Shown here: positions 26,519 to 35,233 of the stretch, in pieces | Numbering within the stretch: position 1 is the first letter of the stretch | Layout of the letters: the number at the start of each line of letters is the position of its first letter | DNA from: Coleofasciculus sp. FACHB-1120 | GTDB taxonomy: Bacteria > Cyanobacteriota > Cyanobacteriia > Cyanobacteriales > FACHB-T130 | Length of the DNA: 64,000 nt | Assembly: GCF_014698845.1 (NCBI RefSeq) | Contig: NZ_JACJTV010000002.1 | Coordinates: forward strand, 1-64,000 | Direction of reading: 5' to 3' | Program-made: the position numbers and the translations under genes | Notes under the pieces: model-generated | The model's input: only the letters and a program-made list of their open reading frames with translations | What the model was told of the DNA's origin: nothing | The model's database searches: none

Positions 26519-27478
26519 GTGAATTCTCCCCATTCAATCTCTCTCGAAGTTCAAGAAACAGGCAGTCGTATTGACCGCTATCTTTCCCAACAACTACCAG
26601 ATTTATCCCGTTCGCGCGTCCAGAAACTAATTGAAGAAGGAAACGTGCTGCTGAACGGCACCGTCTGCACGTCCAAGAAAGCAACCATGCAAATGGGCGA
26701 TCGCCTATCTTTAACGATTCCAGAAGTGCGATCGCTAGACCTGCAACCAGAAGAAATCCCTTTAGATGTTCTTTATGAAGATGATTCCCTGATTATCATC
26801 AACAAACCGGCGGGTTTAGTCGTTCACCCAGCCGCAGGACACGAAGCAGGCACTCTCGTCAACGCTCTTTTAGCCCACTGTCCTCTCGCGGAAATTGGCG
26901 GGGTGCAACGTCCGGGAATTGTCCATCGGCTTGACAAAGATACGACGGGGGCAATGGTTGTTGCTAAAACCGACCAAGCCCATCAACACTTGCAAGCTCA
27001 ACTAAAAGCTAAAACCGCACGCCGGGAATATCTGGGCGTCGTCTACGGTTCTCCCCGCGCTGACAGCGGCACGATTGACCAGCCTATCGGTCGTCATTTG
27101 GGCGATCGCAAAAAAATGGCTGTCGTACCTGTAGAGAAGGGGGGACGAGCGGCAATGACTCACTGGCGGGTGCAGGAACGCCTGGGAAACCACACGTTGA
27201 TGCTTTTTCAACTCGAAACAGGTCGCACCCACCAAATTCGCGTTCACAGCGCCTACATCGGTTATCCGATTGTGGGAGATCCCGTTTACAGTTCCGGTCA
27301 CTCTGTCGGCGTCAATCTTCCCGGTCAAGCGCTCCATGCTTGGCGACTCCGGTTGCAGCATCCGGTAACTGGGGAGTTAATAGAAGCGATCGCATCCCCA
27401 CCCCCGGCATTTGTAACGCTTCTCGATGTGCTGCGACGACGAATTGCTGCCACTAATCCCCAATCGATAGACCGATAA
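26519..27478 (+). CDS. rluD: RluD-type 23S rRNA pseudouridine synthase
   Basis: This enzyme converts specific uridines of 23S rRNA to pseudouridine. An N-terminal S4 domain (GSRIDRYLSQQLPDLSRSRV, ... LIEEGNVLLNG) precedes the RluA-family catalytic domain: IINKPAGLVVHPAAGHEAG, then VHRLDKDTTGAMVVAKT (motif II with the catalytic Asp), RREYLGVVYG, and RTHQIRVHSAYIGYPIVGDP. The frame is open back to 26390, but the first ~43 residues are not family-like and contain a HIP1 octamer. GTG 26519 is the best internal start, although this is not certain. It stands alone before the cpc promoter region. Confidence 0.88.
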   Translation: MNSPHSISLEVQETGSRIDRYLSQQLPDLSRSRVQKLIEEGNVLLNGTVCTSKKATMQMGDRLSLTIPEVRSLDLQPEEIPLDVLYEDDSLIIINKPAGLVVHPAAGHEAGTLVNALLAHCPLAEIGGVQRPGIVHRLDKDTTGAMVVAKTDQAHQHLQAQLKAKTARREYLGVVYGSPRADSGTIDQPIGRHLGDRKKMAVVPVEKGGRAAMTHWRVQERLGNHTLMLFQLETGRTHQIRVHSAYIGYPIVGDPVYSSGHSVGVNLPGQALHAWRLRLQHPVTGELIEAIASPPPAFVTLLDVLRRRIAATNPQSIDR

Positions 27479-28034
27479 GGCTTTATATATTTACATAAAA
27501 ATACATAGTTACATTTAGCTCTAAAAAATCCCCAACCCTTGCTTAGAAGCTTTTTAAGCGAATATTAAGAGATTGTAAAGACAAAAATCTAGGCTTCTTT
27601 AAGTATAAATACTTGGAGAATTGTAACGAAGTATGTGGGAAATAAAATCCAAGACCTTTGGAAGGGTAAGGATTTGAGCTTTTATTCATGGCTCTTGAGA
27701 TTGCTTAATAAATCTTAAAAAACAAAGCCGCGAAGGCGTTGTATAAAAATAACCGGAGGGATCAATAACAGACAAAAGTTAAACAAGACACGGATTTATC
27801 AAGGTTGCAAATCTCTCATAAAAGCACGGACTTTTCTCATATTTCTGTGAAAACCAGTTTGTTGCAGGTAAAGTAGCAGAAGGGATGGGAGAGCGACTTA
27901 AAAAGCGTGTTGGACTAATGTCTGGGCTTGACCAATCCAAGAGCTGATTCAATAGATTGAAGTAGCTCTGCTTGACAAATATCGACGTTTTAAAAAACCA
28001 CACTCATCCAAATCAGTAGTAGGAGATTGAGTTC
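27479..28034 (+). promoter_or_regulatory. cpc operon upstream/leader region
   Basis: This 556-bp non-coding region precedes cpcB. It is AT-rich and ends in a strong ribosome site (AGGAG at 28020-28025, before ATG 28035). A TATAAAT at 27604-27610 and TTGTATAAAAAT near 27738 are candidate -10 elements, but neither has a well-spaced -35. cpc operons commonly have strong promoters and long leaders, so this region is the likely site of light-dependent control. No protein is encoded. Confidence 0.6.
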
Positions 28035-28553
28035 ATGTTAGATGCATTCGCCAAGGTTGTTTCTCAGGCTGATGCCCGGGGTGAATTCTTGAGCACCGAG
28101 CAGCTCGATGCCCTGACCAATGTTGTCAAGGATGGCAGCAAGCGTTTGGATACCGTTAACCGCATCACCAGCAATGCTTCCAGCATCGTTGCCAATGCCG
28201 CTCGTGCTTTGTTTGAAGAGCAGCCTCAACTGATTCAACCAGGTGGAAACGCATACACCAACCGTCGCATGGCAGCTTGCCTCCGCGACATGGAAATCAT
28301 CCTGCGCTACGTTACCTACGCCACAATCGCAGGTGATTCTAGCGTGTTGGATGACCGCTGCTTGAACGGTCTGCGCGAAACCTACCAAGCTCTAGGCGTT
28401 CCTGGTGGTTCTGTTGCTGCTGGCGTCCAAAAGATGAAAGAAGCTGCCGTCAAAATCGCTAACGATCCCAATGGCATCACCAAGGGTGACTGTAGCCAAC
28501 TGATGTCTGAAGTAGCTAGCTACTTCGATCGTGCTTCATCTGCGGTTGCTTAA
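28035..28553 (+). CDS. cpcB: C-phycocyanin beta subunit
   Basis: CpcB pairs with CpcA in the light-harvesting rods of the phycobilisome and carries two phycocyanobilins. The 172-residue length is exact for the family. Cys82 lies in [20 protein letters not shown] and Cys153 in [13 protein letters not shown]. Asn72, which is methylated in the family, lies in [10 protein letters not shown]. The sequence is clearly phycocyanin rather than phycoerythrocyanin or allophycocyanin. It is the first gene of the cpc operon and is preceded by a strong ribosome site. The N-terminus reads [20 protein letters not shown] rather than the usual MTFDVFTKVV, a modest variation. Confidence 0.98.
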   Translation: MLDAFAKVVSQADARGEFLSTEQLDALTNVVKDGSKRLDTVNRITSNASSIVANAARALFEEQPQLIQPGGNAYTNRRMAACLRDMEIILRYVTYATIAGDSSVLDDRCLNGLRETYQALGVPGGSVAAGVQKMKEAAVKIANDPNGITKGDCSQLMSEVASYFDRASSAVA

Positions 28554-28645
28554 GAACAACTAGCAAGCTTGCTGTTGGATAGGCGCGAACATGCGCGTTG
28601 TTTAGTCGAAAACTTTGCAAACACTTTTAGGGAGATACCTCAACA

Positions 28646-29134
28646 ATGAAGACCCCGATTACTGAAGCCATCGGTGCAGCCGATACCCAAGGTCGTTTCT
28701 TAGGCAACACCGAACTGACTGCTGTTAACGGTCGCTTTGAGCGTGCCGCTGCCAGCATGGAAGCTGCCCGCGCATTGACCCAAAAGGCTCAGCAACTGAT
28801 TGATGGTGCTGCTCAAGCCGTGTACCAAAAGTTCCCATACACCACCCAAATGCAGGGACCTCAGTATGCTGCTGACTCTCGCGGCAAATCCAAGTGTGCC
28901 CGTGACATCGGCCACTACCTGCGGATGGTTACTTACTGTCTAGTTGCTGGTGGTACAGGTCCAATGGACGAGTACCTGATTGCCGGTTTGGATGAAATCA
29001 ACCGTACATTCGAGCTGTCCAACAGCTGGTATGTGGAAGCTCTGAAGAACATCAAGGCCAATCATGGTCTGAGCGGTCAAGCTGCTAACGAAGCCAACAC
29101 CTACATCGACTACGCCATTAACGCCCTGAGCTAG
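28646..29134 (+). CDS. cpcA: C-phycocyanin alpha subunit
   Basis: CpcA (162 residues, the normal length) binds one phycocyanobilin at Cys84 in [20 protein letters not shown]. The start [20 protein letters not shown] and the end [10 protein letters not shown] are standard. The bilin is expected to be attached by the CpcE/CpcF lyase encoded downstream. The ribosome site GGGAGA lies at normal distance. The gap to cpcB is 92 bp. Confidence 0.98.
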   Translation: MKTPITEAIGAADTQGRFLGNTELTAVNGRFERAAASMEAARALTQKAQQLIDGAAQAVYQKFPYTTQMQGPQYAADSRGKSKCARDIGHYLRMVTYCLVAGGTGPMDEYLIAGLDEINRTFELSNSWYVEALKNIKANHGLSGQAANEANTYIDYAINALS

Positions 29135-29147
29135 TATTCAGGTGCGG

Positions 29148-29209
29148 TGCCCGGAAGAATCAGCGAGTGTTGGCGCGTGCTTGCTAGCAGTTGCTAATTT
29201 TTCCGGGCA
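29148..29209 (+). terminator. Attenuator-like hairpin between cpcA and cpcC
   Basis: The arms tgcccggaa (29148-29156) and ttccgggca (29201-29209) form a perfect 9-bp stem followed by ttgtttttct. In other cpc operons a hairpin at this place reduces readthrough, so that subunits are made in excess of linkers. The same role is inferred here. Confidence 0.7.
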
Positions 29210-29268
29210 TTGTTTTTCTCAATTTGAGTAAAAAAATCTTAAAAAGTTGTTGCGTTGGGAGAGCAAGA

Positions 29269-30144
29269 ATGGCCGGTTTAGTGGCGTCGAATTTAGCAGC
29301 AGCAGGCCGCCTAGGTCTTTCTGCATTTGATGAAACACGGGTGGAACTGCGGCCTGACTGGACAGAGGACGATCTGCAAGCGGTAATCCGCGCGGTTTAC
29401 CGTCAGGTATTAGGCAACGATTACATCATGAAATCGGAACGCCTGACCTATGCTGAATCGCAGCTTCGGCAAGGAAATATAACGGTAAGAGATTTTGTCC
29501 GCGCGATCGCTAAGTCAGATCTATACAAAAACAAGTTTTTCTTTCGCAATTCCAATACCCGCTTGATTGAACTCAATTACAAGCATTTGCTAGGGCGGGC
29601 ACCTTACAGTGAGGATGAGATAAACTCCCACCTCAATATCTATGAGGAACAGGGGTACGACGCAGAAATCGATTCCTACATCGACAGCGTTGAGTATGAA
29701 GCCAACTTCGGGAACAACGTTGTCCCTTATTATCGTGGATTTATGGTAGAGCCGGGAGTGAGAACGACCGGCTTTACTCGTATGTTCCGCCTGTATCGGG
29801 GTTATGCGAATAGCGATAGCTCTCAAGTTGGAGGGAAAACTCCCCGACTGATGGGCGAACTGAGCCGAAATGAGGCTTCTACAATTTTCCAACCCTCTGG
29901 TAGTTCTTCGTCCTGGAGATCGGCAGCGATTCCTCAAGACGCAGCCCCCAGAAAAGCCCTCGGTGGTACGAAGGAACAAAGCGGACGGGTTTATCGCATT
30001 GAAGTGTCTGGAATTCTCAGCCCAGGCTACCCGAAAGTTCGTCGCAGTAGCAACGCCTTCCTAGTGCCCTACGAGCAGCTGTCCCAAAAACTACAGCAAA
30101 TTACCAAACAGGGCGGCAAAATTGTCAGCGTTTCACCCGCTTAA
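29269..30144 (+). CDS. cpcC: Phycocyanin-associated rod linker (32-35 kDa type)
   Basis: CpcC joins phycocyanin hexamers within the rod. The protein (~291 residues from ATG 29269, with GGGAGAG upstream) has an N-terminal PBS linker domain ([20 protein letters not shown] ... [20 protein letters not shown] ... [18 protein letters not shown]). A basic Ser-rich hinge follows, and then a C-terminal CpcD-like domain ([20 protein letters not shown] ... [17 protein letters not shown]). The longer open frame to 29191 would run through the hairpin and is rejected. Confidence 0.95.
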   Translation: MAGLVASNLAAAGRLGLSAFDETRVELRPDWTEDDLQAVIRAVYRQVLGNDYIMKSERLTYAESQLRQGNITVRDFVRAIAKSDLYKNKFFFRNSNTRLIELNYKHLLGRAPYSEDEINSHLNIYEEQGYDAEIDSYIDSVEYEANFGNNVVPYYRGFMVEPGVRTTGFTRMFRLYRGYANSDSSQVGGKTPRLMGELSRNEASTIFQPSGSSSSWRSAAIPQDAAPRKALGGTKEQSGRVYRIEVSGILSPGYPKVRRSSNAFLVPYEQLSQKLQQITKQGGKIVSVSPA

Positions 30145-30283
30145 GGTGAACGAATTCTAAGTGTTATCGCACTTAGTCTTTTTTGAATTAGTCTTTTTTG
30201 ACAATGGTGATGACATGAAACTTGATGGTTGGTGTCATCACCCCTCAACTGTTTTCAACCCAATTACAGGAGCTATTTCAACG

Positions 30284-30586
30284 ATGTTTGGACAAACTGC
30301 ACTTGGGAGCGGTACTTTGGGTGACGCTGCCAATCGGGTATTTCGCTACGAAGTCGAAGGTTTACGTCAGACTTACGAATCTGACAAACTCAGCTATCCC
30401 ATTCGCCGTAGTGGCAGTTTCTATATCACAGTGCCCTACAGCCGCATGAATGAAGAAATGCAGCGGATTAACCGCATGGGTGGCAGAATCGTCAACATTC
30501 AGCCCTTAACTCTGGATGGAGACAGCGAAGCGAAAAGCCAAGCGACAACAGCCCATCAAAATCATGACGCTGAAGGCAAGAGCTAA
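30284..30586 (+). CDS. cpcD: Rod-capping linker
   Basis: CpcD caps the outer end of the phycocyanin rod. The core, MFGQTALGSGTLGDAANRVF, then FRYEVEGLRQTY and MQRINRMGGRIVNIQPL, is the CpcD domain. ATG 30284 has AGGAG nearby and is the family start; a longer frame from 30161 is rejected. Beyond the usual end (~residue 73) the protein carries an extra hydrophilic tail of ~27 residues (TLDGDSEAKSQATTAHQNHD) that most CpcD proteins lack. Confidence 0.93.
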   Translation: MFGQTALGSGTLGDAANRVFRYEVEGLRQTYESDKLSYPIRRSGSFYITVPYSRMNEEMQRINRMGGRIVNIQPLTLDGDSEAKSQATTAHQNHDAEGKS

Positions 30587-30654
30587 GCCGATTCAGCTCA
30601 TCCAGAAAGCCCATTCAACCATGCTCGTAAACGCCAAGTCATTGCACTCCTACG

Positions 30655-31527
30655 ATGCGATCGCCTAATCCCGATCGATATTCTGAATCAGACTCACCGT
30701 CCGGAAATTCACCGGGTAGCGAACCGCTAACGGTGGAGCAGGCAATTGCCAATCTCCGCCATGAAGATTTAAGTCTCCGCTACTATGCTGCCTGGTGGCT
30801 AGGTAAATTCCGCGTGCGCGAGTCTGCTGCTGTGGAAGCTCTGATTACAGCTTTGGAAGATGAATCGGATCGGACAGAGCTAGGCGGATACCCCCTCCGT
30901 CGCAATGCCGCACGAGCGCTAGGAAAACTCAGCGATCGCCGAGCCGTGCCAGGGCTGATTCGTTGTTTGGGTTGTGCTGACTTCTATGTTCGAGAAGCCG
31001 CAGCTCAATCCTTGGGAATGCTGGGCGATCGCACTTGCATTCCGGAACTGATGCAACTGCTAGAAGGGGGTGTGGCAGCCGCTCTGCCAGTACCAGGGCG
31101 GCCCCATCTGACACAACCCTATGAAGCAGTGCTGGAAGCCTTAGGAGCGCTTCAAGCGGCGGAAGCAACTGCTCAGATTCAACCGTTTCTGGAGCATCCT
31201 GTCGCGCGGGTGCAATATGCAGCAGCACGGGCAATGTACCAGTTAACGGAAGATTCCGTCTATGGGGAACGTTTGGTTCAAGCGTTGGAAGGCAGCGATC
31301 TGCAACTGCGCCGCATCGTATTATCAGACTTGGGTGCGATTGGTTATCTGCCAGCAGCGGAAGCGATCGCTAGTGCTGCCACTGAAAATAGCTTTAAACT
31401 GATTGCCCTTAAAGGGCTGCTGGAACACGTGCAGGCGCGAGCGATCGCGTCTTTACAGCCAGATGAACCAAATTCGCTATCCGCTGACGCCATCAGGGTG
31501 ATGACCCTGATGGATGCTTTGTTATAG
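30655..31527 (+). CDS. cpcE: Phycocyanobilin lyase subunit alpha
   Basis: CpcE and CpcF form the E/F-type lyase that attaches phycocyanobilin to Cys84 of CpcA. The 290-residue protein is built from HEAT-like repeats, with LSLRYYAAWWLGKFRVRESA, PLRRNAARALGKLSDRRAVP, and FYVREAAAQSLGMLGDRTCI as repeat units. The first codons contain a HIP1 octamer (atgcgatcgcctaat). It sits 68 bp after cpcD in the same operon. Confidence 0.95.
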   Translation: MRSPNPDRYSESDSPSGNSPGSEPLTVEQAIANLRHEDLSLRYYAAWWLGKFRVRESAAVEALITALEDESDRTELGGYPLRRNAARALGKLSDRRAVPGLIRCLGCADFYVREAAAQSLGMLGDRTCIPELMQLLEGGVAAALPVPGRPHLTQPYEAVLEALGALQAAEATAQIQPFLEHPVARVQYAAARAMYQLTEDSVYGERLVQALEGSDLQLRRIVLSDLGAIGYLPAAEAIASAATENSFKLIALKGLLEHVQARAIASLQPDEPNSLSADAIRVMTLMDALL

Positions 31528-31635
31528 TCAATTGTCCTTTCCTAATAGCGAATTGCTAGTAGCAAATGGCAATTCACCACTAGCAAAGCAATCAGTAAGT
31601 AGATAGACATAAATTAAACAGCAAGTAGCCTATAG

Positions 31636-31690
31636 GTAGGGTGGGCACTGCCCACCCATTGCACGGCACTGGTGGCAGTCCCCACCCTAC
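31636..31690. repeat. GC-rich inverted repeat between cpcE and cpcF
   Basis: gtagggtggg (from 31636) pairs with cccaccctac (31681-31690), enclosing a second palindrome gtgggcactgcccac. This is a dispersed-type 'gtagggtgggca' cyanobacterial repeat within the 252-bp cpcE-cpcF gap. It could reduce transcription into cpcF. Confidence 0.6.
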
Positions 31691-31723
31691 TGCTTCGTTT
31701 ATTTATGCTCAGCTACTTAAAAA

Positions 31724-31758
31724 ATGGCAATTGACAATTCGCAATTCGCGATTGACCA
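31724..31758 (+). repeat. Heptameric repeats upstream of cpcF
   Basis: Five 7-base units (atggcaa, ttgacaa, ttcgcaa, ttcgcga, ttgacca) end 21 bp before the cpcF start. Further degenerate units (gaattgc, tagtagc, aaatggc) lie near 31548. Confidence 0.75.
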
Positions 31759-31779
31759 CCGAGCGCCGATGATGGACTA

Positions 31780-32403
31780 ATGACTGATTCGCCCCAAGAA
31801 CTGATTCGTGCCATTGAACAGGCGGATTCTCCTGGACGCTTGGTGGCGTCAGTTCGAGCCTTAGCTGCCACTCGTCTAGAAGTTGGGATTCCTACCCTGA
31901 TCGCCGTCTTAGGTTACAACAACCCAGGAGCGGCTGTAGCAGCAGTAGAAGGGCTGATTCAGTTAGGGGAAATTGCCGTACAACCCTTACTGGAAAAACT
32001 GGACGCCTATGACTACGGTGCCAGGGCTTATGCGATTCGTGCCTTAGCCGGGATCGCTGACCCCCGTGCCTTAGACATCTTAGTAGAGGCAGCAGCCACC
32101 GACTTCGCGCCCAGCGTCCGCCGCGCTGCTGCGAAAGGGCTGGGAAACCTCCACTGGCACTCGTTGCATCCTGACCAGATTCAAAGTGCGATCGCTAGGG
32201 CATTGGAAACCCTGTTGCTCATTTCTCAAGACCAAGACTGGGCGATTCGCTACGCTGCTGTTGTCGGCTTGCAAGCACTCTCCACCCAGTTGGAAGTCCG
32301 CCCGTCCATCCAAAAGCGATTAGCGGAAATGGCTTTAGATAATGACCCAGCAGTTCGTGCCAGAGTTCAGCTGGCTCACCAGTCATTAGTGATGAGTCCT
32401 TAG
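31780..32403 (+). CDS. cpcF: Phycocyanobilin lyase subunit beta
   Basis: This is the partner of CpcE. The 207-residue protein is made of HEAT-like repeats, for example LATLIAVLGYNNPGAAVAAV-type (here PTLIAVLGYNNPGAAVAAVE), YDYGARAYAIRALAGIADPR, FAPSVRRAAAKGLGNLHWHS and DWAIRYAAVVGLQALSTQLE. These are the signatures of CpcF. It stands 252 bp behind cpcE, a gap that holds an inverted repeat and heptamers rather than a clear promoter. No strong ribosome site precedes ATG 31780. Confidence 0.95.
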   Translation: MTDSPQELIRAIEQADSPGRLVASVRALAATRLEVGIPTLIAVLGYNNPGAAVAAVEGLIQLGEIAVQPLLEKLDAYDYGARAYAIRALAGIADPRALDILVEAAATDFAPSVRRAAAKGLGNLHWHSLHPDQIQSAIARALETLLLISQDQDWAIRYAAVVGLQALSTQLEVRPSIQKRLAEMALDNDPAVRARVQLAHQSLVMSP

Positions 32404-32439
32404 CAAAGGCTCATTCGTCTTTTATTCATGGACTCATCA

Positions 32440-32467
32440 CTAACAGCTAACAACTAACAACTAACAA
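32440..32467 (+). repeat. Four heptamers directly upstream of cpcG1
   Basis: The units ctaacag, ctaacaa, ctaacaa, ctaacaa end eight bases before the ATG of the first cpcG, with only caaaaaat between. No Shine-Dalgarno sequence is present. Confidence 0.85.
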
Positions 32468-32475
32468 CAAAAAAT

Positions 32476-33309
32476 ATGCCAATTCCACTTCTTGAAATTA
32501 CACCAACCACGCAGAATCAGCGTGTAGAAGGGTACGAAGTACCTGATGAGGACGACGCACAGATTTATCGATTGACAGATGCGACCTCTGAAACGGCAAT
32601 TAATGACTTGATCTGGGCTGCCTACCGGCAAATCATCAGCGAACATTTAATTTTAGAAAGCTACCGCCAACCTTTTCTGGAATCTCAACTGCGGAATCGA
32701 GCCATATCCGTGCGCGAGTTTATTCGAGGATTGGGCAAGTCCGATGTTTATCGGCAGTTGGTAGCAGACACGAACTCCAACTACCGCTTAGTTGACATCA
32801 CCTTCAAGCGGTTTCTGGGACGCGCCACCTACGGCAAAGACGAGCAAATTGCTTGGTCAATTGTCATTGCTTCCAAGGGATTGCATGGCTTTATCGATGC
32901 CGTTGTTGATAGCGAAGAATACCGCCAGAACTTCGGCGATGAGATTGTCCCTTATCAGCGCCGCCGGTTTAACGAGCGACCCTTTAACTTGGTCAACCCC
33001 CGGTACAGTGATTACTGGCGCGGTCGCATGATGGGTCTGGATACTCGGAGTTACTTTCAAGTCGGGGGTCAAAACCCAGTGGGTAAAACATCGGTTCGGG
33101 AAGCAATTCCTAGCACCTTCTTGGCAATGGCTCGGAGTATTGCCCCAAGCGAAGTTAACTACCAGCGCACCAGAGATCGGGTACTCTCTCAAGTTAAAAA
33201 CATGGAGATTCCCGACACGACTAGCAAAGCTGCCAACTTGCAACCTGCTGTAGGTCGCACCGACGTAGCCCTCCCCTACCGCTACCTTTATCCGACGCCA
33301 AAAGCCTAA
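32476..33309 (+). CDS. cpcG1: Phycobilisome rod-core linker, copy 1
   Basis: CpcG joins the phycocyanin rods to the allophycocyanin core. The 277-residue protein starts [20 protein letters not shown]. It has the PBS linker domain ([20 protein letters not shown] ... RFLGRATYGKDEQIAWSIVI ... SEEYRQNFGDEIVPYQRRRF), followed by the conserved RPFNLVNPRYSDYWR. The C-terminal ~100 residues are more variable (NPVGKTSVREAIPSTFLAMA). There is no C-terminal hydrophobic segment, so it is a core-binding CpcG, not a thylakoid-binding CpcL. Confidence 0.95.
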   Translation: MPIPLLEITPTTQNQRVEGYEVPDEDDAQIYRLTDATSETAINDLIWAAYRQIISEHLILESYRQPFLESQLRNRAISVREFIRGLGKSDVYRQLVADTNSNYRLVDITFKRFLGRATYGKDEQIAWSIVIASKGLHGFIDAVVDSEEYRQNFGDEIVPYQRRRFNERPFNLVNPRYSDYWRGRMMGLDTRSYFQVGGQNPVGKTSVREAIPSTFLAMARSIAPSEVNYQRTRDRVLSQVKNMEIPDTTSKAANLQPAVGRTDVALPYRYLYPTPKA

Positions 33310-33312
33310 AGG

Positions 33313-33361
33313 CTCATGGCTTATCGCTAATCGTTCATGGTTCATGGCAATTAGCAATCCC
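33313..33361 (+). repeat. Heptameric repeats between cpcG1 and cpcG2
   Basis: Seven 7-base units (ctcatgg, cttatcg, ctaatcg, ttcatgg, ttcatgg, caattag, caatccc) fill most of the 78-bp gap, ending 26 bp before the cpcG2 start. Confidence 0.78.
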
Positions 33362-33387
33362 ACCAGATAGGAACTAACAATTTACCT

Positions 33388-34134
33388 ATGTCAATCCCTT
33401 TGCTTTCATACAAACCCAGTTCGCAGAACCAGAGAGTAGCGGGTTACGAAGTGCCGAACGAAGACACTCCCCGGACTTATCGGATTGAGAACTGCATCGA
33501 CAATGGCGACCTTGAGGAATTAATCTGGGCAGCCTACCGTCAGGTTTTCAGCGAACACGAAATCCTCAATTCTTTTCGTCAGGCTGACTTGGAATCTCAA
33601 GTGAAGAACCGCGCCATTACTGTGCGCGACTTCATCCGAGGTCTGGCGAAGACCGAAGGCTTTTACCGCTTGGTTGTTGAGAAAAACTCCAACTATCGAG
33701 TCGTCGAAGTTTGCCTCAAACGAATCTTGGGCAGGGCACCCTACAACAAAGACGAAGAAATTGCCTGGTCGATTAAAATTGCCACTAAGGGGCTGAGCGG
33801 CTTCATTGATGCCCTCGTTGATAGTGAGGAGTATCAGTCTAACTTTGGCAACAATACGGTGCCTTATCAGCGTCGTCGCTACAAAGATCGACCCTTTAAC
33901 TTGGTGACGCCTAGCTACGCCGATTACTGGCGTGATCAGGAAGAAAGTGCGCGCTACAAATGGGGCAATGTGCGTAACTTCTTGGATATGGCACGGGCAA
34001 TCAACCCGAAAGCCGTCACCAATACTGTTACCGTTAACACGGCTAACATCAAAATTCCCGACATGACACGGGATAATACAGCGCAAGAGACACGAGTCTC
34101 GATTAACTCGCAAGCGAGTTTTCCACTCCGGTAG
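33388..34134 (+). CDS. cpcG2: Phycobilisome rod-core linker, copy 2
   Basis: This is the second tandem cpcG (248 residues). It shares [60 protein letters not shown] and [20 protein letters not shown] with its neighbours and plainly arose by duplication. The C-terminus is short and polar (SINSQASFPLR), again with no membrane anchor. Paralogous CpcG proteins are thought to place rods at different core positions; which position this copy serves is not evident. Confidence 0.94.
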   Translation: MSIPLLSYKPSSQNQRVAGYEVPNEDTPRTYRIENCIDNGDLEELIWAAYRQVFSEHEILNSFRQADLESQVKNRAITVRDFIRGLAKTEGFYRLVVEKNSNYRVVEVCLKRILGRAPYNKDEEIAWSIKIATKGLSGFIDALVDSEEYQSNFGNNTVPYQRRRYKDRPFNLVTPSYADYWRDQEESARYKWGNVRNFLDMARAINPKAVTNTVTVNTANIKIPDMTRDNTAQETRVSINSQASFPLR

Positions 34135-34214
34135 CATGGGGATTCCATCGACCAGAGGATACCCTGATGCTGGAAAATAGGAAGTCTCAACCACTTTATA
34201 AGGGAGATTTTTAA

Positions 34215-34976
34215 ATGGCACTGCCATTACTGGAATACAAACCAACCACCCAAAACCAACGAGTTAAGAGCTTTGGAAAGGCGGATCTTGACGAAGATAC
34301 GCCATACATCTATCGCGTGGAAGATGCCAATTCACCGATAGAAATGGAAGAGCTGATTTGGGCGGCTTATCGCCAAGTCTTCAGCGAGCATGAAATCCTC
34401 AAATTCAACCGTCAGATTACTCTGGAATCTCAGCTGAAAAATGCGGCGATTACAGTACGGGAATTTATTGCTGGTCTGGCGAAGTCAGAGGCATTTTACC
34501 GTGTGGTTGTCTCGGTCAATAACAACTATCGGCTTGTAAACATTTGTCTCAAGCGCTTTTTAGGTCGGGAGCCTTACAACAAAGCTGAAGAAATCGCTTG
34601 GTCAATTAAAATTGCCACTTTGGGATTCAGCGGTTTTGTTGATGCCTTGGTGAACAGCCAAGAATATACTGACAACTTTGGGGACTTCACCGTACCCTAC
34701 CAGCGTAAGCGGATGGAACAGCGTCCTTTCAACCTAGTGACGCCTCGCTATGGCGAAGACTTCCGCGAAACTGCTGGCACTGTCAAGACCGATTGGCGCT
34801 TCACTGTGGAGAAGTTCTACAGCCGCAAGAACCAGGAGCGGCAACTTCCCGAAGGCGATCCCCGCCGGTTCCGCGAGGTAGCGGCATCGCTCAGTACCAA
34901 GCGCAACTACCCACAACGGGTCTCTGCGTTTGATATTGATTACCTCAGTCGAGTGCCCGTGCGTGGCAACCGCTAA
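34215..34976 (+). CDS. cpcG3: Phycobilisome rod-core linker, copy 3
   Basis: This third tandem cpcG (253 residues) starts [20 protein letters not shown] and shares [20 protein letters not shown] and [20 protein letters not shown] with copy 2. Its C-terminus differs: [20 protein letters not shown], then [20 protein letters not shown]. This basic tail may set core-binding specificity. It has a good ribosome site (AAGGGAGA) at 34200-34207, unlike copy 1. It ends the operon. Confidence 0.94.
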   Translation: MALPLLEYKPTTQNQRVKSFGKADLDEDTPYIYRVEDANSPIEMEELIWAAYRQVFSEHEILKFNRQITLESQLKNAAITVREFIAGLAKSEAFYRVVVSVNNNYRLVNICLKRFLGREPYNKAEEIAWSIKIATLGFSGFVDALVNSQEYTDNFGDFTVPYQRKRMEQRPFNLVTPRYGEDFRETAGTVKTDWRFTVEKFYSRKNQERQLPEGDPRRFREVAASLSTKRNYPQRVSAFDIDYLSRVPVRGNR

Positions 34977-35026
34977 GAGGTAATGTGCTAGTTTCCTAGA
35001 CTGCTAGCACTTCTGATAAAACCAAA

Positions 35027-35115
35027 TTGTGGCTCTGGTTCCTGCTCTCAATACAGCTAGATAATGTCCTATCAAGGCATCTAGTCGTTAGAGTGAGCGG
35101 TAATCAGAGCCACAA
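35027..35115 (+). terminator. Long-range inverted repeat after the cpc operon
   Basis: ttgtggctctg (35027-35037) and cagagccacaa (35105-35115) are perfectly complementary over 11 bp and are followed by actttttggg. Just before, gtgctag (34985) and ctagcac form a smaller hairpin. Together they are the best candidates for the cpc operon terminator. Confidence 0.55.
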
Positions 35116-35152
35116 ACTTTTTGGGTGCATGCAGTATTAAGCGATCGCCTAC

Positions 35153-35233
35153 TCAAACCTCATCAGGATTAATCCCCATTGAGCGCAATCTTTCTGCTAA
35201 TTGCTCTGCTCTAGCTTGAACCAATTCTTTCTG
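35153..35233 (-). pseudogene. Uma2-family C-terminal remnant
   Basis: The minus strand reads QKELVQARAEQLAERLRSMG followed by INPDEV and a stop. This is the repeated-tail ending typical of cyanobacterial Uma2 proteins. An in-frame stop lies directly upstream, at the NADAR gene boundary, so no start or catalytic core remains. The fragment butts directly onto the stop codon of the NADAR gene, marking a recombination junction. Confidence 0.7.

Noticed and set aside
27479-28034. Phycoerythrocyanin (pec) genes expected near cpc
   Set aside because: The region before cpcB is non-coding and the alpha/beta sequences are plainly phycocyanin; no pec genes are in the window.
31528-31779. Possible CRISPR-like array from repeated short units
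   Set aside because: Units are 7-base tandem repeats without unique spacers of constant length; they are STRR-type repeats, not CRISPR.
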